Shown: positions 1 to 11,737, numbered from the stretch's first letter. The stretch: 32,797 nt of DNA from Setaria digitata (GCA_003640385.1 RCAB01000611.1:1-32797); one strand, 5' to 3'. Notes: a model not told the origin generated them from the letters alone. Numbers and translations: made by a program.

Positions 1-272
1 TCCCACGTTCAAAATGCTGCGCCAACGACAAAAAAGTTTTGATTGCATTACCCAAAAATTGATTTAATTCACCGCCTGTTTCAAGTTCAGTAAAATTGAC
101 CCTATTGGTAAGTGACATCATGTCAAGCGGTGACCACTGCTTGTCAGCATTACGAAGCATTACGCCTTTCACGTTTCTGACGTTATCCTCATTAGAAAAT
201 TGCTTGGCATTATTCGTCTGCAAAATTTTTTCTATGTTAAAGGGATTTACAATTTGCCTACTGAATTTAGCA
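1..272 (-). CDS. Partial exon of an unrecognised protein-coding gene (runs off left edge)
   Basis: Read on the minus strand, a polypyrimidine-rich stretch ends in TTTTATAG (acceptor AG at 274-273), and the frame that follows stays open from 272 to the window edge, about 90 codons. The other two frames contain early stops in the part I checked (from 217 leftwards). The reading starts in the middle of a codon (one base, then GCT), so the preceding exon would end in phase 2. The peptide has ordinary soluble-protein composition: it begins AKFSRQIVNPFNIEKILQ and contains RNADKQWSPLDMMSLTNR and NFTELETGGELNQFLGNAIK. A second possible acceptor, TTTTGCAG, lies in frame at 220-218 and would start the exon at 217; the longer form is preferred because nothing interrupts it. 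I see no membrane segment and do not recognise the family. Upstream exons, which would lie at higher coordinates, were not identified. Confidence 0.65.
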
Positions 273-670
273 CTATAAAATGAAAAAATATGTGAAGAGA
301 GCAATTTCTAAAGGACAATAAAAAAAAAAAAATTNGATATAATGACTCTGAAAGTATGTTCAATTTTTGGAGCTGTCTGGTTCTATCAGTGATCAGTTGC
401 AACGAACTGATTAGACAATTTCTGAATCAGCTGACTGATCAGGAATTGCACCAATCTGTCATTGTGGAGCGAAGTGGAAGTAAAACGACTGGATGAAGAG
501 ACAGTTAACGTAAGCAATTTATAAATTCTATGGCTTTTGCAGTATTGAAGAGTTTTGAGGAGCATAGAGAGCAATTGAAAAAGGAATAAGAAGTGATGTC
601 ATATTAATATTTATGAGTTTGAATTAAATTTCTGTTTAATAAGTCATTTTCACTTCGATGAAGGAACTGA

Positions 671-770
671 AGCTGTTTGACTCAGTACGTCTTGCAATCG
701 GTTCTTTGATTCATACGCGTTAACATGTTCGGCTATTTGATCCAGTACGTGTTGCAATCAGCTATTTGAA
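671..770. repeat. ~30-bp imperfect tandem repeat
   Basis: Units at 671-700 and 731-760 match at about 24 of 30 positions and share the cores CAGTACGT and TTGCAATC. The segment between them (701-730, TTTGATTCATACGCGTT) is a weaker copy, and a fourth truncated unit (GCTATTTGAA) follows at 761-770 before a T run. The array is richer in G+C than its surroundings and lies about 1.3 kb upstream of the channel's predicted start codon. Confidence 0.6.
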
Positions 771-1905
771 TTTTTTTTTTTCTTTTTTTTTCTTATCAGT
801 CAGTATAATTTCATAATTTTGCGTGCAAAATTTTTAAAAAATTATTTGAAATCTTATCGAAATTTTTTTACATCTATCGACATTTAGCATGCGCTTTTCC
901 CTTTTTTTTAATCATAAACATGACATTTTTTTTCCTCTGTATGTGAAATATATTTAGTTCTTGTTGTGATGATACATATCTTCATGATATCAGTGCAGCT
1001 GATCGATCCTTTTAAGCTAATTTCGTATTTTTTTAAACTGAAATATATTTTGATGAATTTTAGTCATATTCAATATAAATTTTTTTTTCCACCTATTTTT
1101 GTGCTTTTTTTTCCAATTTTGATTTTGTGATTTTTCTCTTCGACGGATGAATTACAATGACATGTGTGAAGCAATGTAGAAATTGAATTGTTCTTATTAA
1201 TGAATTTACTTTAATTTTTGCCATTAGTTAATAGAAGATATGAAAGCGAGATTAGATTTGCTAAAATTAAGACATTAAAGAGCAATGACTTTGTGCTTCT
1301 AGACCTAGTGGCAAACAGCCAAATAAAAAAAGAAAAATTTTCAGCCACTCCTTTAAAGTTTTCTTAATAGATGCATGAAGCGAAGAAATGAATCTAATGA
1401 AATTCTTTGACAACTTTTTTCGTTTCTCTCTTTTATTTCCCTTCACAGCAACGTTTGTCATCTTATTCTTATCTTTAACATTTATAAATATTATTTTTTA
1501 TTACCTTTCGTTGCTACTGTTTAATCCTGTCCGTATCATTTTCTTTCTTATTATCCTTACTGATAACTGCTAATCATTACAACGCTTTTACAGCTCTTAA
1601 TATTATCCAGTCTATTAGATGGAATTATATTTATCACTTTATGCACTAATGCATATATATATTATGGATTTGGATGCATACTATCTTGCCGAAAACGATT
1701 ACGACTTGGCAAGGAATTATTTGTCTTTTATTTTTTATTAATTGCAATTAATAATTATTTTTGAGATTTCTTTTCCCTTCCGACTGATTGAAGAGATGAG
1801 GAATAATATATAAGAAAGTTAATTAAAGAAATCTTATTAATAGGAAGACGTACATTATTCAAATGTTGGATTACTATGGGAAGATAATTACCATTTTTTG
1901 TGCCC

Positions 1906-1934
<29 letters not shown>
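1906..1934. repeat. (TG)n microsatellite
   Basis: About 14 uninterrupted GT/TG dinucleotides, about 150 bp upstream of the first predicted coding exon of the channel gene. Confidence 0.95.
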
Positions 1935-1936
<2 letters not shown>

Positions 1937-2087
1937 CTAATTAAATGATATTATTTAGCTAATCTAAATATAGTCCTAGAAATATAGATGAGAATGAAAG
2001 AATAAAAATGGCTATTATAATATTAATTATAAATCTGCTTTAAAAAAATAAAAAAAAAAAACCAAAAAAATAACTGATTGGTTTACG

Positions 2088-5000
2088 ATGTTTACTGTGA
2101 TAATTTTGAAGATAATGACAAACGTACGACAGAAACGTGAAATGATTATAAAGCAATCCGATGACAATTACAATATCGAAACAGCATCAAAATTGACACC
2201 ATTATCACGATCGTTGCAACTGGAACGTTTAACGCAACAAAGCTGTGGATCCCATAATAATGATGATAGTTTAGCTAAGGTAAATTACTCGAAAGATAAT
2301 GATTGCAGAAACTTACTGATATTATTTTTTTTTTTGTTAGTTATCTCTGATATTATTACATATATCGCACATTCATGAGACAATAATTAAACCAAGATCT
2401 GTCAAATGTGACATATAAATAAATGAGGAATAATATGTATTGATGATTTATATTGAAGAAAAAAATCTACACCTGAATTAGATCTGTAAAGTTAATATTA
2501 CTGAATAACCCGATATTTGTGCTAGAAGTACCATGACTTATTTAATTCGATAAATTTTCTTTAATTGAGAGAAAAACGAAATGGGAATAAAAGCAATGGA
2601 ATAAATAAGAGATAAATGATGATGATAAAAGTTGATAATGAAAAAAGATGAGAAATGCTAAGTTACTGGAAATATCAATTTTTTTATTTCATCAAGATAA
2701 AGTAACTGTATATTATCCTATTTTCAATTTTCCTTTTTAATTTGATTTTAAATTTTAAAGAGTGATTTTTTTTTCAATTTAATTTTAAAGTTTAGAAAGA
2801 GAGAGAGAGAAAAAAAAAGGAATGTAAATTTATTTCAAGTCGGTATTGGAGCATTTGATGCTTACGTACGATCGTAAAACGGTACCAATGGCGGATGGTG
2901 TTAATGTCAAAGTTGATCTGATGGTTCAGGCTATTACGAGCATCTCCGAAATGACGGCCAGTTTTACGGCCGATGTATTTTTTAGCCAAATTTGGCGTGA
3001 TCCTGGATTAGCATTTGAAAATATCACCAAGTAAGCTATGATATTTATAAATTTATTTTTTTGTGGAAGTACAAGAAAAAAGAAATTAAAGATAAAATTG
3101 AAAAAATTTTACATTTACCTAACCTTTCTTTTTCTTTTCTTTCTTTCATTTTTCTTTTTTTTTTTTTTTCTTTTTTTTTCTGTTAAATTTTCAGACAAAA
3201 ATATTGCAGATGTTTGGCAAATTTAACGCTAAGTCATCGTACAATTGATGATATTTGGTTGCCCAATGTGTGTTTTCAGAATAGTAAATCAACTTCAGTG
3301 CATAACAGTCCAACACCAAATATTTTTTTGCTAATTTATCCAAATGGAACAATTTGGGTTAATTATCGTGTTAAGGTATCAATCATTTTATCATGATTAT
3401 TATATGACGAAATAATTGCTCATTATTAAATTATGTTTGTTTAATCTAGATGGTAAATAAATAAATAATTAGTTAAATGAATAAATAAATAAACAAAACG
3501 AGAATTGTCAAATAAAACAAAGAATGCAATATTAGCTATTAATTAATGATTTTTTAGGTAGAAGCACCATGCGAATTAGATATGTCGTCGTTTCCGATGG
3601 ATGTACAACGATGTACGATGACATTCGAATCTTATTCTTTCAATGTTGGCCGAGTACGATTAGACTGGTTCGAAACAGGTGTCATTATGGATTTACAGGT
3701 CTAATCTTAAACTTTCCAAATATTACAGCATATCAGATTTTTGCTTTCAATCTTTAAGACGGTTTGAGAGATAATAGTTAATACAGTTATTGCTAAAGAA
3801 ATTATTGTATTTTTTAAGTAAAATATCACAATATCATTCCAGTTTTCTGTTTATCATGCTTTTAATAAAATTCAAAATGCACTTGACTAAAAAGTACTAA
3901 AAAATTTCTAACAAATTCTATTATTAAGATTCAATCAACTTTGCATTATCGTTATTGTTGTTATTCCTTTGCTATCAACTTACTTAATTTTACTCTCTAA
4001 CAAATCATACTCATCAAAATTTTCCTAACGTTCTTCCGATTCTACTATAAATCAGAAATATCACCTTTAAATTCAATCCAGTAATATTAGTAAAATAATT
4101 GTAATTATAGCTGGTTTAAACTATCTTAGTTAATTACAATGAGCAAATGTTATATAGTCGATGCAGTTAATATTAGGAAATTATTATAATTAGTATATTT
4201 CCACAGAATTATTTCTCTCTACCAATTGCTACGACAACTTTAGCAAAAATTTTAAATACAAAGAAAAAATTATTGAAAATTATTAAAAATATCCAAAAGC
4301 ATAAGGATAAATTTAAATTTTCAGGGTAAATTACCGGATTTTGAATTAACACGTTACACATGGCAAAAGCAACAATTTTACTATCCTGCCGGACAGTGGG
4401 ATCAACTAAAAGCAACATTTTATTTTCGCAGAAGTTATGGCTATTATATTTTGCAACTTTACCTGCCAACATATGCATCCGTTTTCATTAGGTGAATATG
4501 CTGAAATTTTTGCTTAACTTATTTAAATTATTTTTTTTGGTTCAAATTTTTGAAAAGTAAAAGCGTAAAAAATCTTTCTCAAACTGAGAAAAAGTGGCAG
4601 TGTGAAATAATTTCGAAAAAATAAAATTTGTTATTTAAATTTTCTTTTTCTACACTTTTTTTGTCGCACGTTTAATATATATTTACTTCACAAAAAATGA
4701 TTTAAAAAAAAAAAAACTAAATTTTCTATCTTAATGTTGATTTTGATTTTTAATAATTTTTTCCTTAAATTAAGAATTACATATGTGTACTTTGATGTAT
4801 TAGCAATTATTCATCTGCCTAAAAAAGGAAAAAGTTCAGGAAATAAGCTCAATTTAAATTTCACTTCTTACCTACTATACGCCATTATCGAAATTTTTTT
4901 TTTTTTTTCGATTTATTTACATATCTGTGAAAAGCTTGTTAGCAAATTTTGTCCTTCCTTTTAAGGGGATTTTATTTAATATTAGAAGCAAAAAAGTAAA

Positions 5001-8000
5001 AATTATGAAAAAAATCATCAACTTTGATTGTTACGAGTAAAAAAAGTTTTGCTCAATTGAGGAAAAAAAGGAAAAAATTTTCCGCGTTATAGTAAATTTG
5101 ATGTTATAAAAAATTCTTATATGTTAAAAATTTAATTTTGGAATAAAATTAAATTGACATCAATTGAGGGCATGATAAATTTAAGGGATAGTACAGGAAT
5201 GATTGGTCCTGAAGTAACTGATTGGCAGATTAACTTTAAATTTAACTGAAAAACTACAAATTTTGCTTACAGTACCGCATTATGCATTTGTATATCTTTC
5301 CAAAATTAAAAAATATCAATAAAATATTTTTTAATTAAAAAAAATTCATTGGTTTCAATGATTGAAGAGAATTATTAATATTTATTTCTAAAATGGAATT
5401 TGAGCTCATTCAACTCCTCAAATTCATTTAATAATGAAAATTTTCTTCTTTTTTTCCATATAACTTTCGTTTCTTCTTCATTTTTGGTTTCCAATTTTTT
5501 CTATTTGAAAAAGAATAGAATTCCAGTACCACTGACTAAAATTTCCGAAAATTTTGTTCAAAATTTTATGAAATCAATTAATTTACTTTAAAGGCAAGAT
5601 TTAAATCGTATGACAAAAGTAATTAAAGAGAGAGAAAAATTAATTCAGTACATTTTCTTTCTTTCTTAAAGCTGGATAGCTTTTTGGATTGATCCAAGAT
5701 GTTTGCCAGGACGAATTACTCTTGGTGTATCTTCACTGATGGCGCTTACATTTCAGGTTTTTCAATTCTAGTTTTTTACATGAAAAAAATTTTGAAATCG
5801 ATTTCATAACCATTAGAATTGTTGCTAAAATTAATTCTCAATTACAATTCCATTAATTTAATTTCAATATTCCATTTTAGTAATTTTAGTATGGTAATGT
5901 GGCTCGAAGTTTACCGAAAGTTTCGTACGTAAAAGCAATGGATGTTTGGATATTTGCATCAATGGTAAATTGTAGAGGAAAAAAAAGAAAATTTTAAATT
6001 TAATTTTTATTACTTTTTCCTTTTCTCACAAAAATTTCTCACTTTTTATCACTTTTTTTTTTTTTCATATTGACTATGTCTCTATTTCATGCCTTTTTAT
6101 TTTCAATTTTAATCAAAGAATTAAATTTTGAAAATAATCGTTAGTCATTACAATATAATAAATAATTCACTGAGAGAGAAAAAATTTTCATTTTAGGTTT
6201 TTATGTTTTTTAAATTAAGTTTTTGAAAGTAGCTATTACGATGTAATAATAATTTACAGAGAGGAAAAAAAAGAATTTCTTTTTAGGGTTTTATATTTTT
6301 TTCACTGGTTGAATTAGCCATTGTTGGACATGTTGATAAAATGGTGAAAAAAGAAGATGATTGGGAAGTGAAAATGTTTGAAGATGAGGAAACAGAAAAA
6401 CTGAAAGATTGTATCACATGCAATCATCAAATTAGATCTCGAAAAAGGTAAGTAAATTGATAAGAAATTTAAGTAAATAATCATTAATTTCAAAATTTTT
6501 TTCCTACTTCCTAATGTTGGACCTTTTTTTTTGAAAAACAAAACTGTAAACAAATATTCTCTATAGTGTTTTAATTAATTTCATTATTTCCCTTCGAAAT
6601 TATAAATTTTTTCTAGCAATACAATTTTTAATAGATATTTTAATATTTATTCAAAATTAAACGGTCCAATTATCGATATTATATTTAGTTACTTTATCTT
6701 CTTTTTTTTTTTACCACCTCTGTAATAAGTGCTTTTCATTAGATAAAATTAATGAGAAAGCGCATTCTAACATTTCGTATGAAAGAGAAGCAAACAAAAT
6801 TTAATCAAGAATAATCTAAAATTTCTGTCCTCTTTTAAAATTGCAACAAATCATTGTCAATTAATGATAATTAACTAATGGCAATCAACCTCATCAATTT
6901 AACTTCAACTGATGATAAAGCCTGCTGAAATGGTTCCAAATCGAATAATTGGACTTTAATTACGCTTATAAACTTTTTAACTATTGTGCATTCTAGATGA
7001 GATTATCTATTTATAAAAATGGTAAGAAGATAAAGTGGACTAAAATCCATAAGCTTTTGGCCTCTTCTTCTTCTATTAAGATTTAAACTATCCATTCCTT
7101 TCTTTTCATTTTTTTCTGTATAAAAATTTAATTGAATAATTAACAAGATTATTTTCAAAAATTTAACAATATTGAGAGCAGAATGAAAAAGAAAAAAAAG
7201 AGAAGACTAATAAAAAATCTATAATCACTTAAGGCCACTTAGAGAAAATTGAAAAAAAATTCCATTATAATTTAATTTACTAACAGTAAATTATAGGCAT
7301 AAGGAATCATCATCATCAGAAGCATATAAGCTAGCAACCGATTTAAGTATCGTTCGAAGGCTGCAAACAAATGGTTATCGTGAATCCTCAAATGATATGA
7401 ATTTCTTGAAGCGGCCAAAATTTAAATGGAATGGTGAAAAGGTTTCTTTCTCTATCAGCTTTTCCTCAAAATTACTACTTTGCTTAAATTTATTAGGTAG
7501 AAGGATTAGATTAGTCTTAAAAAAAAAAGGAAAAAAGGACAGGGAATTTAACTGTGAAGATGAATTGATGTGATCAGAGGACATTAGATATAAAAATTAA
7601 AAAATATTCATATGATGTTGCTATTCTAATAGATTATCATTAAATGCTATCTTATTAATTTTCAATATTTACGAGAAGTTAAAATCACGAAATGATAAAG
7701 AACAAAGTTGAAAGTAAAGCTGCCAGAATAAGACGAGAACTGAAATTTAAGCACTATAACGAGAAGAGAGCTAAAATCCAATAAGAATAGCATTGGAATT
7801 CGTCGAGTACCATAGAAAACAAATTAACACTGTGTGGCAGAAAAGGGATAGGTGTAAAATTTAAACACTACTGCGAAAATACAGTTGGATTTCAAATATC
7901 GTATTAAAAATGCAATTAATATTCAAATGCTTTTGCTGGTTTAAAATTGAAATTAAATTAAAATTCGAGTACCACAATAAGTATAGAATTGAAACTGAAG

Positions 8001-8392
8001 CCTTTTCCTTTATTCCCTTCACTGGGACTTCATGTCCTCCATTTCATTTTAGATAAGATAAAGTTTTAAATTAATTTAGATAAATTAGATAAGGATAAAT
8101 TTTAGATAAAGTTTTAAATTAAAAAAAAAAAAGAAAAAAAAAGGGAAAGAAAGAGTCCTTTGATTTCGTATGACTTCATTTTTAGTATTACTAAAGTAAT
8201 GTGTGATATAAAGAATCCTATTTTCAGATAGATAAACTCTGTCAGTTCATATTTCCTGTTTCATTCGTATGTTTTAATTGCTTTTACTGGATTTACTATA
8301 CTACGGAATCATCGAAACAAATGGAGCGATTATTAGATGATGGCAATTATACCGGTGGTTCTTTTTTACCAACACAGCGAAATATTGGATAA
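2088..8392 (+). CDS. Cys-loop ligand-gated ion channel subunit, MOD-1/LGC-like, 10 exons, 495 aa
   Basis: The product is a pentameric neurotransmitter-gated channel subunit of the plasma membrane. Exons: 2088-2279, 2840-3030, 3210-3375, 3558-3698, 4325-4491, 5672-5756, 5890-5964, 6287-6447, 7297-7441 and 8228-8392. All have GT-AG borders, and phases agree throughout (1488 nt including stop). The extracellular domain begins near [11 protein letters not shown]. The Cys-loop is C188 to C202 with exactly 13 residues between, including FPMD. M1 is about 268-292, M2 follows P298-G299-R300, M3 is [13 protein letters not shown], and M4 is [18 protein letters not shown] with a short tail after it. The M2 stretch [14 protein letters not shown] and the M2-M3 link [13 protein letters not shown] recall the nematode amine-gated MOD-1/LGC branch (from memory of the family). 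Loop C (near [11 protein letters not shown]) has no cysteine pair, so the second disulphide of GluCl/GlyR types is absent. The ligand is not predictable. The weak point is exon 1: it carries the only upstream ATG but no clear signal peptide, so a 5' exon may be missing. Confidence 0.85.
3558..3698 (+). CDS. Channel exon 4: Cys-loop and loop B region
   Basis: This 47-codon exon is phase 0 at both ends (acceptor TTTTTAG, donor GTCTAA). It encodes [15 protein letters not shown], the signature 15-residue Cys-loop with 13 residues between the cysteines, followed by [16 protein letters not shown], the loop B region. It is the single strongest piece of family evidence in the gene. Confidence 0.93.
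5672..5756 (+). CDS. Channel exon 6: end of M1, selectivity filter and first half of M2
   Basis: This 85-bp exon starts by completing a Ser codon and ends in phase 0. It encodes [14 protein letters not shown] and then [14 protein letters not shown]. In anion-selective Cys-loop channels the position before M2 usually reads Pro-Ala-Arg; here it reads Pro-Gly-Arg, with a Cys two residues before the Pro. Exon 7 (5890-5964) supplies the outer end of M2 and the M2-M3 loop. Confidence 0.9.
6126..6303. repeat. Diverged ~85-bp tandem duplication over the exon 8 splice acceptor
   Basis: 6126-6211 and 6221-6303 align along their length: both start TTTTGAAA, then a TTA-C-AT-TAAT segment, a GAGAG-A-rich tract, a TTTTAG acceptor and a TTTTTAT-like exon start. 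The second copy contains the real exon 8 boundary (exon begins 6287). The first has a usable-looking acceptor AG at 6195-6196, but splicing there would read VFMFFKLSF and then stop. Confidence 0.7.
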
Positions 8393-8421
8393 TAATTTTC
8401 TTTCCGCTTTTTGTTTTGCTT

Positions 8422-8453
<32 letters not shown>

Positions 8454-8502
8454 AAAGAAAACAATAGACAAACAAAGAATTATAGATTGAAAAATAAGAA
8501 CA

Positions 8503-8545
8503 AATAAATAAAAAGTTTATGGAAACTTAAAGAAAAAAAAATAAA
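8503..8545 (+). terminator. Candidate polyadenylation signals of the channel gene
   Basis: Two AATAAA hexamers (8503-8508 and 8540-8545) lie 110-150 bp downstream of the channel stop codon at 8390-8392, after a long A run (about 8420-8447). Position fits a nematode 3' UTR; no cleavage site can be read from sequence alone. Confidence 0.45.
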
Positions 8546-9431
8546 GCATCATTTTTGAGCATTGTAACGTGTTATAAATAATTTGCTGCATTAAAACTTA
8601 TCGTGATTATTATTATTTTCTCTTTTCTTTTTTTTTTTTTTACTTCCTCTAGTATTCCGGAAATTTCATAGATTAACAGTTCACTTCCATTCTAAATTTC
8701 TAGCCATAACTTCTAACAAGAATTATCACTTTTCAAATACATTTTTTTTTCTCACTTTTTAAATGGAATTATTACCTTAAATATTCTAATAACGCTTGTG
8801 CCTCTTTACCACCTATATTAATCTATGTTGCTGGAAAATGAAAATGCATAAAAACTTCATTTATAACTTTTTTTTTTTCTTTCATCAAATTATGCATACG
8901 TTTTTTATTTTTTTTTTTTTAAATTAAATGTGAATGAATGATATTGGTTGTTATTGTTCTTTCTTTCAATATCGAGAAATGAATCGCTGGGCATATTATT
9001 AATGAATTATATGCATAATATGCTTCCAGAATAATCACTACTGATCACCAAATAAATGTATTATTTTAAGCAGAACACTCAGATCTAAAAAAAAAAAAAA
9101 CAGAAAAAGCAACTGAACAAATAGCAAAACTTCTTCATTTTCCCCAATTATTACACATTTTACTATCATTTTTTCATCTGATTACGATTATTTCATGCTT
9201 CAAATGCAGTATTAGCTATGAATTGTAGTTCGAACAATTAAAGACCGCATCGAGAGAGGATTTCATTGTCGATTATCATTTAATCGCATATCATCTGCTC
9301 AATCAGATCTCTTTATCAACCAGGATATGATCTCCAACATCTGTTTTTCATCGCACTCATATGCTTTTTCTTTTATAACTTGCAACCGAGAAGTTTACGG
9401 AAAGCTGACTGTATGTTTATTGATTAAACCT

Positions 9432-9557
9432 ATTGTTGTTGATGTTGTTTATATTTTTTTTTTCATTGTTTGTTGTTGTTGTTGTTTGTTATCGTTTTCC
9501 ATTTTTGTTGTTGTTTGTTGTTGTTGCTGTTGTTGTTGTTGTTGTTGTTGTTGTTAT
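9432..9557. repeat. Interrupted (GTT)n microsatellite
   Basis: Two pure blocks of GTT/TGT (about 9466-9490 and 9507-9557) lie within a TG-and-T-rich segment. On the plus strand this makes artificial poly-Val or poly-Cys frames; there is no evidence that it is translated. Confidence 0.9.
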
Positions 9558-10625
9558 TGGTGGTGTAGCATCAGTTGCAATACGTTGTTTGACAGACCAA
9601 AAGTTGCTTAAAATTGCATCGTTGAGGATTGTTTTAATTTTTACCACTGCTGTTATCAGTATATTATCAATATTTATGAAATATTATTTTGCAGCAGGGT
9701 ATTTGCAATTTGCAAAACTTGCTCAAGGTAGTAGCATGTTGGTGTTGTTGTTACTCTTTTCGTTGTTTTTATCAAATTGCGATTGTCGGTATTTATTCAA
9801 TAATTAAATAAGACAAATATTAAAAATTCCAAACTTGCTTGGTTAATTCGGCTAGAAATTACTGATTGAAATCTTCAATGCAAAACTATTTTAATCAGTT
9901 CAGCATGTGAAAAAAAAGAAAGGAAAAAAAATCATTATTACTAATTGGTAATCCGAAAAGTGCAATAATAAAAGAAAAGACGTAATAAAATCGGTTTAAT
10001 TTTTTTTTTTTAAATTCAATTTGAAAGAAAAAAGTCGTTGCCAAAATTTGGGAGAAACATTTATTGTATTGTAAAATTCATCTAAAATATAACCAGATTG
10101 TTAATCTTCCCCTATCATGATTCTTATCATTTTCGTATTGTTGTTTTCTTCATTACTGTTATTGTTGTTTGTTACCCTACACTACTTATTAATGGCGCTA
10201 AGAAAATATAGTTTCATTCCCCAACTCAATTGCGATAAAATCAAAAATTTCAAGTTTTTTACAGACTATCATCTTCTCTAGTTTTACAAGTGAATATGGT
10301 AATTGGTAGGAGAATTAATAAGAACTGTAAAGCTGTGTCAAATTCAGCGATTTTATCATTTTCTATTTTTTTTATACTGTAATTAATTAGTCGCTTTATT
10401 AGCAATAAATTTTAAGAAATAAGTAAATGAAAAGTAATCTGAAACTTCTGGAAATAAATAAAAAAAAAAAAGCACTTTTAGAAATGAAAGAAAAGATTCA
10501 ATTCCATCAAAGAAAGAGAAAAAGAAAGGAGGGGGAGAGGAAAAAAAAGTTGAATGAATGACTGAAAAAGATGAAAAGTATAAAAAGTGCAACAATTAGC
10601 TTATTTATTCATTTATTTACTTACA

Positions 10626-11030
10626 GAAATTTCGTATCACTGAGCAACTGTCATCAACATCATGTCTTATCACTATTTAATGATCTTTTATCATTAATTT
10701 GATTGGATTTTTTCGACGAATCAAATGAAATATCTAAAGCTGATGGCCATTTTATTATCTCTGATGCACTATCAGTCATTAAGAGTACATATTTTGTTGA
10801 ATTAAAGACAAAAAAGAAACCATCAATCGTATGGCATTAAATTTCTGCCGTACTAGTATGTACTACAGTTCTAATCAATTAAAACACTATTGATTCATAA
10901 AATCATTTTTATTTTTTGATTTACGAAAGTTTCGTACCGGTAAATATCGTCATCACTATTGATTATCAGTAATCAATGATCTGCAATCATTAATTTACCA
11001 ATTCGCAACACCAAAAGAAATGTCCATTTC
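10626..11030. repeat. Two diverged ~100-bp direct repeats
   Basis: Segments near 10626-10720 and 10926-11030 share order and spacing of several words: a TTTCGTA start, TCATCA and TATCA words, then AATGATCT followed by ATCATTAATTT, then an A-rich ending with AAATG. Similarity is moderate and was judged by eye. Confidence 0.4.
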
Positions 11031-11310
11031 TCTTAGTTCATTTATGATTCAAAATAGCGTTAGACGTTGCTTTGACTTTCTGATAAGTTTGATTTTTTCT
11101 TTTTATTTTTCCTTTTTTATTGTTTAATTTCTTCCACTAGAAATTGCACATTGCTAAGAGAATGATAACGCATGATTAGCACCTATTAAAAAAAGAAATT
11201 TAAATCGTGAAATTACCAGTAGGATCAATTCTGAATTCAATAATTCCGGAGAAAGTTGAATACAATGCATGCGAAATTATTTTCGATGATAGAACAAAAT
11301 TAAACTTAAG

Positions 11311-11590
11311 GAAATTTGAGCATAAGCCACTTCAGATCATTATTTATTATCCAGAAATTAGAAGAAAAATCTGTCTGAAATCATTATTGTTTAGTCAGCA
11401 CCATTGAATTTTAAGCAATTCAACTCTAATCCCAAAATTATCATTAATTATCGAATAAAAAAATTGAAAATTCGAAAGTTCACGTTCAAAAAATCATTTC
11501 AAATTCTTAATTATCAGCTATTAATTAAAATTTTAGAAATTTTAGCCTAATCCACTTCAAATCATTATTGATTATCGAGTAATAATTAAA
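11311..11590. repeat. Degenerate repeat array with a TAATCCACTTCAAATCATTA-like unit
   Basis: Copies near 11311-11360 and 11536-11588 match closely (GAAATTT, then CCACTTCA and ATCATTATT.ATTATC). Two weaker copies lie between them, near 11410-11455 and 11485-11525. The open frame at 11207-11407 runs into the first copy. Confidence 0.45.
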
Positions 11591-11681
11591 TAACGATAGT
11601 TTGCTTAGAGATAATGCAAAGTTAATTTGAGATGTATGCATCTTAAATAAAACCTGTCTTACTGTTTATTTATTAACCTGG

Positions 11682-11737
11682 CAAGGAGAAAGAGAATAAG
11701 TGGGAGAGAAAGAAAGAGAGAGAGGGAGAGAAAGAGC
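11682..11737. repeat. GA-rich simple-sequence tract
   Basis: Nearly pure purine stretch of AAAG and GAGA repeats on the plus strand; no coding signal. Confidence 0.85.

Larger units (their letters stand above)
273..2087. other. Non-coding stretch between divergent genes
   Basis: No supported gene. This region separates the minus-strand exon at the left edge from the channel gene on the plus strand, so it may contain promoters for both. It holds one ambiguous base (335), a ~30-bp imperfect repeat array (671-770), a (TG)n tract near 1906-1934 and many A and T runs. Open frames near 386-574, 1267-1461 and 1388-1573 are short, rich in F/L/S, and lack a convincing splice context. Confidence 0.5.

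Noticed and set aside
480..590. Plus-strand intron-like GTAAGC...TTTTGCAG (510-542) flanked by coding-like words
   Set aside because: The intron would be only 33 bp, too short, and the direct join reads Tyr-stop; other phases also hit stops.
1388..1573. Hydrophobic 61-codon frame as the missing signal-peptide exon of the channel
   Set aside because: Too long a hydrophobic run, and no acceptor near 2088 lets it join exon 1, which has an in-frame stop at 2049-2051.
9433..9807. 124-codon open frame with poly-Val
   Set aside because: Created by the GTT repeat and T-rich sequence; no splice context or recognisable domain.
11207..11407. 66-codon open frame with fairly balanced composition
   Set aside because: Runs into a degenerate repeat array whose other copies are not open; no start or splice context.
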